DNA of 10,422 nt, taken from NCBI GenBank assembly GCA_003022655.1, contig PXSX01000202.1:1135-11556 (forward strand). Direction: 5' to 3'. Below are positions 7,071-10,422 of the stretch, piece by piece. A program made the position numbers and the translations under genes. Numbering within the stretch: position 1 is the stretch's first letter; each line of letters opens with the position of its first letter. This DNA comes from Bacteroidetes bacterium QH_1_64_81 (GTDB taxonomy: Bacteria > Bacteroidota > Rhodothermia > Rhodothermales > Salinibacteraceae). The notes under the pieces are model-generated. The model did not search any database, was not told where the DNA came from, and was given only the letters and a program-made list of their open reading frames with translations.

Positions 7071-8563
7071 ATGCATCTCTCTCCTCGGCTCCGGGTCTAC
7101 TCCGCCGTGTTCTCCATCCTCCTCGCCGTCGGCCTGTCGGGCTCCACGCTCGTGCAGGCCCAGGGCTTCGGCGTCTATGAGCAGGGGTCGTGCGTCATGG
7201 CCCGAGCGGGGGCCACGGTGGCGAGCGGCTGTGGAGACGGCTCTTCCGTCTACTTCAATCCCGCTCACCTCGCAGACGCCAGCGGCGTGACCGCCTCCCT
7301 CGGGGCGACCCTGGTCGACGCCAGCGGGGAGTTTGCGTACGACTACACTGCCCGACCGCCCTACACGGGCGTAGAGGTGGATCTCCAAAACGACCCCATC
7401 CCCATCCCGCACGGCTACGTGACATACGGGGTGACCGAGAAGCTCGGGCTTGGGCTCGGGGCATACGTCCCCTACGGCCTGGAGACGAACTGGCCCGTGC
7501 AACTCTCGGACGGCACTTACTTCGACGGCGCGTTCGAAGGATTCAAGAGTCGCATTCAGACCATTTACGTGCAGCCGACGGCTGCCTATCAGGTCACCCC
7601 GAACCTGCGCGTGGGGGCGGGTCCGGTCCTGGCCATCTCGACCGTGGAGCTGAGGCAGCTGTTGGACCTGTCGCAACAGACGACGCCCGCCGGGCCCACC
7701 TTCGGCCAACTGGGCGTTCCGTTCCACACCGCGTTCGCCCGGGCGGGGCTCGAGAGCTCCAATGAAATCGGCTACGGGGCCAACGTCGGCGTGTCGTACC
7801 AGGCCACCGACCGTCTCTCCTTCGGCGCCCGCTTCACGACCCCCATTACGGTGTCGTACGAGGGGGACGCCGAGTTCACGCAGATCGAGACCGGATTGGT
7901 CTTCCCCGCCCCCAGCCCCCTTGCACGGGACTTGAATGGGGACGGAAATCCGGATCCGACCCCGGCCGACCTCCTGGTCGCCGGTCAGCTCGACGAGGAC
8001 GGCGTGCTCGATCAGTACCAGCAGAGGGCCAGTAGCGACGGGGACCTCAGCTCTCAAACGGTCGAAACTGAGATCACCTTCCCGTTCCAGCTGGTCGGAG
8101 GCGTGAGTTTTCAGGCCACCGAGAAACTGCTGCTGCTCGCCGACTACCAGTTCACCGCTGGTCCGCCTTCGACGAGATTGCGCTTGAGTTCGCGAAGCTT
8201 GGGAAGCGCGTCCGGGAGGAAAACTACGACGACACGCACGGCGGTCACCTCAGCGCGCAGTACGACCTCCTCGACCAGTGGACAGTGCGTCTCGGATACC
8301 TTTTCAACACAGCCGCCGCGCCGGACGACGTCGTCACGCCCCTGCTGCCCGAGGCAGCCCGGAACCAGTTTTCCATCGGGGTCGGCTGGCGGCCTTCGGA
8401 CGTGGTGGAGGTGAATGCGTCGTACCAACGGCTCCTGCAGAACGATCGGCGGGGCCGGGTCCGGGGCCCACTTTCCGGCGAATCCCCCACGACCGACCTC
8501 AACCAGGGCCTGTACAGCTTTGGCGCCAACCTCATCGGCACGACTCTCACACTGCACCTTTAG
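7071..8563 (+). pseudogene. OmpP1/FadL-type outer-membrane channel, broken by a -1 frameshift
   Basis: FadL-type barrels carry long-chain fatty acids and other hydrophobic compounds across the outer membrane. The ATG at 7071 begins a signal peptide (MHLSPRLRVYSAVFSILLAV), with cleavage likely after LVQA at residue 30. The mature N-terminus QGFGVYEQGS and the SSVYFNPAHLA segment at 58-68 match the FadL hatch, and amphipathic beta strands follow. The correct reading runs to DYQFT near residue 362, then becomes Arg/Ser/Thr nonsense that stops at 8412-8414. From 8159 another frame gives WSAFDEIALEF and ends with a barrel strand, GANLIGTTLTLHL, at TAG 8561-8563. One added G at 8157 would read FTGWSAFDE, the common family sequence, and give 497 residues. 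Cys41 and Cys54 in the hatch are unusual. The SGNH hydrolase follows after 6 bases. Confidence 0.88.
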
Positions 8564-8569
8564 TTCGCG

Positions 8570-9892
8570 ATGAAGAGCTTTTCCCTCCCCTGTCCCCTCT
8601 CTTCGGGAGCCGCCCTGCTTCTCGTCCTCACCGCGCCGTTGCTGACCGGGTGTGACGATGCGTCGCTCACAGCCCCGGAGGTTCAGAACGACCTGTTCAG
8701 CAGCTACGTGGCCCTCGGCAACAGCATCACGGCCGGGTTCCAATCCAGCGGCATCAACGAAAACACGCAGAGGACTTCGTATGCCTCCCTCCTCTCAGAG
8801 CAGATGGGAACGCAGTTCACCCTTCCTGTCTTTTCCAATCCTGGATGCCCCCCGCCGCTGTCTCAGGTTTTTCCTCCTCAACGCATCTCCGACGACCCCT
8901 GTGCATTCCGGGCGCAGCCGTCCTCTTCCACGATCAACAACGTGGCCGTGCCGGGTGCGGCACTAATTGACGTTCTCAGCAATCGCCCCTCCCTGGCCGA
9001 CCCCAACCCCCTCACGCAGTTCATCTTAGGGGGACGAACCCAGATCGAAGCCGCTAAGCAGGCCAATCCGACCTTCGCGAGCGTCTGGATTGGCAATAAC
9101 GATGTCCTGAACGGAGCAGTAAGGGGCGACACCACTCTCGTGACCTCTGTCGACTCGTTTGAGACCCGCTACACGCGGTTGGTGAATCAGCTCGAGTCGA
9201 TTAACACCTTAGAAGGAGCCGTCTTTCTTGGAGTGGCGAACGTGACCCTCATCCCTCACTTCTCGCGTGGGTCCGCTTATCGACAGGCGATCGATGCCGG
9301 ACAGAATGCGGGAGTGCTGCCTCCAAACTTTGAGCTTACTTCGTGCGCTCCCTCGGAGTCCGGCTCCGTCCTCATTCCCTTCCAGCACGGTGCAGCCCTG
9401 GTACAGGTCGCCATCGGCCTGCGAGAGGAGCTCGGGGGCTTTGCCCCGACCATTACGATCGACTGTTCCAAAGACCGAACTGTGGAGGAGACCGTTCGTC
9501 GGAACGTTCCCGACGACCTTGAAGATGCGGTCGTAAGTCAGATCAGCGAAGACATCCGACCGATCTCCCTTCTCATCCCTCCCGAGATCTCGTTCCTGCA
9601 GGACCGCGTTGCAACCTTTAATGAGCTCATCCGGGAGAAGGTCAGCGACGACTACGGGTACGTAAATCCGAACACTCTCCTCCAGAATAACAGCGATCAG
9701 ATTCCGGCCTTCCCGGAGCTGTTCGAGAATCCCGACACTCCCTGGAGCACTGACCAACCCTTCGGGCCGCTGTTCAGCCTCGACGGTATTCACCCGAATG
9801 CAGCCGCCCATCGCCTGGTCGCCAACGCTCTGATCGTCAAGATTAACAACACCTACGACGACGCTCAGCTCTCCTCCGTGTCGACGCCGTAG
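8570..9892 (+). CDS. SGNH/GDSL hydrolase-type lipoprotein, 440 aa
   Basis: This is a predicted esterase or lipase anchored in the cell envelope. Residues 1-27 form a lipoprotein signal with lipobox LLTGC, making Cys28 the lipidated residue. The two Asp after it may favour surface display, as acidic residues do in Bacteroidota. The SGNH blocks are present: ALGNSITAG at 48-56 with nucleophile Ser52 (Asn replaces the usual Asp of GDS), Gly129 in VAVPGA, the oxyanion motif GNND at 175-178, and DGIHPN at 405-410, giving Asp405 and His408. The catalytic set therefore looks complete. Cys93, Cys111, Cys259 and Cys299 could form two disulfides. A region of about 200 residues lies between blocks III and V, longer than in minimal SGNH enzymes. 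It starts 6 bases after the FadL-type gene, so the two are surely cotranscribed. The substrate is unknown. Confidence 0.88.
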   Translation: MKSFSLPCPLSSGAALLLVLTAPLLTGCDDASLTAPEVQNDLFSSYVALGNSITAGFQSSGINENTQRTSYASLLSEQMGTQFTLPVFSNPGCPPPLSQVFPPQRISDDPCAFRAQPSSSTINNVAVPGAALIDVLSNRPSLADPNPLTQFILGGRTQIEAAKQANPTFASVWIGNNDVLNGAVRGDTTLVTSVDSFETRYTRLVNQLESINTLEGAVFLGVANVTLIPHFSRGSAYRQAIDAGQNAGVLPPNFELTSCAPSESGSVLIPFQHGAALVQVAIGLREELGGFAPTITIDCSKDRTVEETVRRNVPDDLEDAVVSQISEDIRPISLLIPPEISFLQDRVATFNELIREKVSDDYGYVNPNTLLQNNSDQIPAFPELFENPDTPWSTDQPFGPLFSLDGIHPNAAAHRLVANALIVKINNTYDDAQLSSVSTP

Positions 9893-9898
9893 CGATGT

Positions 9899-10422
9899 CT
9901 AGGGATTCGCCGAGACGGTGTCTTGATCCATCCTGGTGGTGTCCGGCCTGGTCGTGTCTGGTGATAGCGTATCCGCCCGCTGCGTATCGGGGGCAGAACG
10001 TGCGGGCATCGTCGTGTCGGTGGTCGGAATTGTAGAGGTTAGACGCTGTTCCGCATCGGTCGTGTTGGCCGAGGTCGTGTCGCGGGCCTGCAGCGTAATC
10101 GACCCGTTCTGGGTTCGCAACTCGATTGTGGGCTCGCTGGCTCCTAGCTGCGCGTTGAAGCGCGCCCCCGCGTCGGCGGGCGCAAACTGCTCGGTGGCAA
10201 AGGACAAGCCCTGCGTCCGAATGGTGCCTACGTTCGTTTGTGCGTCAATCTGGGCCGACGCACCGGCGGGGAGGCGCAGATCGATGGTTCCGTTCGACGT
10301 CTCGAGTTGAAGAGGTCCTTCTACCGGCAGCGTGCGAAAACCGACCTGCACGTCACCGTTCTTGAGGATCGTCTCTACGGACGCCGCGGCGCCCTGCACC
10401 TCTACGTCGCCGTGGTCGTGCT
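9899..10422 (-). CDS. DUF4097-like repeat protein, 3' part only
   Basis: The frame runs off the right edge of the window, so the N-terminus is missing. What is visible resembles the C-terminal half of DUF4097 (putative adhesin) proteins: short beta-turn units such as HDHGDVEVQG, ILKNGDVQVGF, ETSNGTIDLRLP, IRTQGLSF and LRTQNGSITLQA, likely stacked as a beta solenoid. These proteins are usually exported or membrane-linked; their function is unsettled. The last 60 residues or so are a low-complexity Thr/Asp/Pro/Ser tail (PTTDTTMPARSAPDTQRADT and PDTTRPDTTR), probably disordered. The stop is TAG at 9901-9899, only 6 bases from the stop of the convergent hydrolase, with no terminator between. A GTG at 10399 is in frame but interrupts a repeat unit, so it is not the start. 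Confidence 0.7.
   Translation of the reverse strand, partial: HDHGDVEVQGAAASVETILKNGDVQVGFRTLPVEGPLQLETSNGTIDLRLPAGASAQIDAQTNVGTIRTQGLSFATEQFAPADAGARFNAQLGASEPTIELRTQNGSITLQARDTTSANTTDAEQRLTSTIPTTDTTMPARSAPDTQRADTLSPDTTRPDTTRMDQDTVSANP
9932..9961. repeat. Two-copy 15-base tandem repeat inside the DUF4097-like tail
   Basis: CCTGGTGGTGTCCGG (9932-9946) and CCTGGTCGTGTCTGG (9947-9961) match at 13 of 15 positions. On the coding minus strand each copy encodes PDTTR, giving PDTTRPDTTR. Further DT-rich segments nearby suggest that the tail grew by repeat expansion. Confidence 0.7.

Noticed and set aside
8148..8165. Programmed -1 frameshift in the FadL-type gene
   Set aside because: ACCGCTGG does not allow re-pairing after a one-base slip, and no slippery heptamer is present.
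1..10422. tRNA or rRNA genes, CRISPR array, insertion sequence, integrase, toxin-antitoxin or defence system
   Set aside because: No matching sequence pattern or protein motif was seen. Apart from the frameshifts the gene content is chromosomal and housekeeping in character.

Overview
The window is high-GC bacterial DNA with dense, mostly intact coding sequence. Several traits point to the Bacteroidota/Rhodothermota, most likely a Salinibacter-like halophile: a short primary sigma factor without region 1.1, a folP-cdaA gene pair, a FadL-type outer-membrane protein next to a lipoprotein with an acidic CDD start, almost no visible Shine-Dalgarno sequences, and many acidic proteins. This placement is inferred from gene content, not from a database match.

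Layout. (1) 2-535, plus strand: a protein of unknown function that may start upstream of the window. (2) 666-3199, minus strand: a compact run transcribed as folP (dihydropteroate synthase), cdaA (diadenylate cyclase), pcm (protein-isoaspartate methyltransferase), with gaps of about 70 and 41 bases. (3) 3200-3389: divergent promoter region. (4) 3390-4861, plus strand: a GH3-family acyl-adenylating enzyme broken by one -1 frameshift near base 3983. (5) 5085-5924, plus strand: the primary sigma factor, preceded by a leader with a possible hairpin and followed by a clear intrinsic terminator at 5969-5999. (6) 6105-6725, plus strand: a DUF2071 protein that looks shortened near its C-terminus. (7) 6726-7070: no gene recognised. 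(8) 7071-9892, plus strand: a two-gene unit of a FadL/OmpP1-type channel (also broken by one -1 frameshift, near 8157) and, 6 bases later, an SGNH/GDSL hydrolase lipoprotein. (9) 9899-10422, minus strand: the C-terminal part of a DUF4097-like protein, tail to tail with the hydrolase.

How the genes may work together. The folP-cdaA-pcm run combines folate synthesis, c-di-AMP signalling and protein repair; it is probably cotranscribed and housekeeping. The FadL-SGNH pair suggests ester hydrolysis at the cell surface coupled to uptake of the released hydrophobic product, which is inference from order and localisation. GH3, rpoD and the DUF2071 gene show no functional link.

I did not find a convincing new multi-gene system, mobile element, CRISPR array or RNA gene. 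The most informative irregularities are the two single-base frameshifts, the shortened DUF2071 protein, and the calcium-loop-like insertion in the FadL-type protein.
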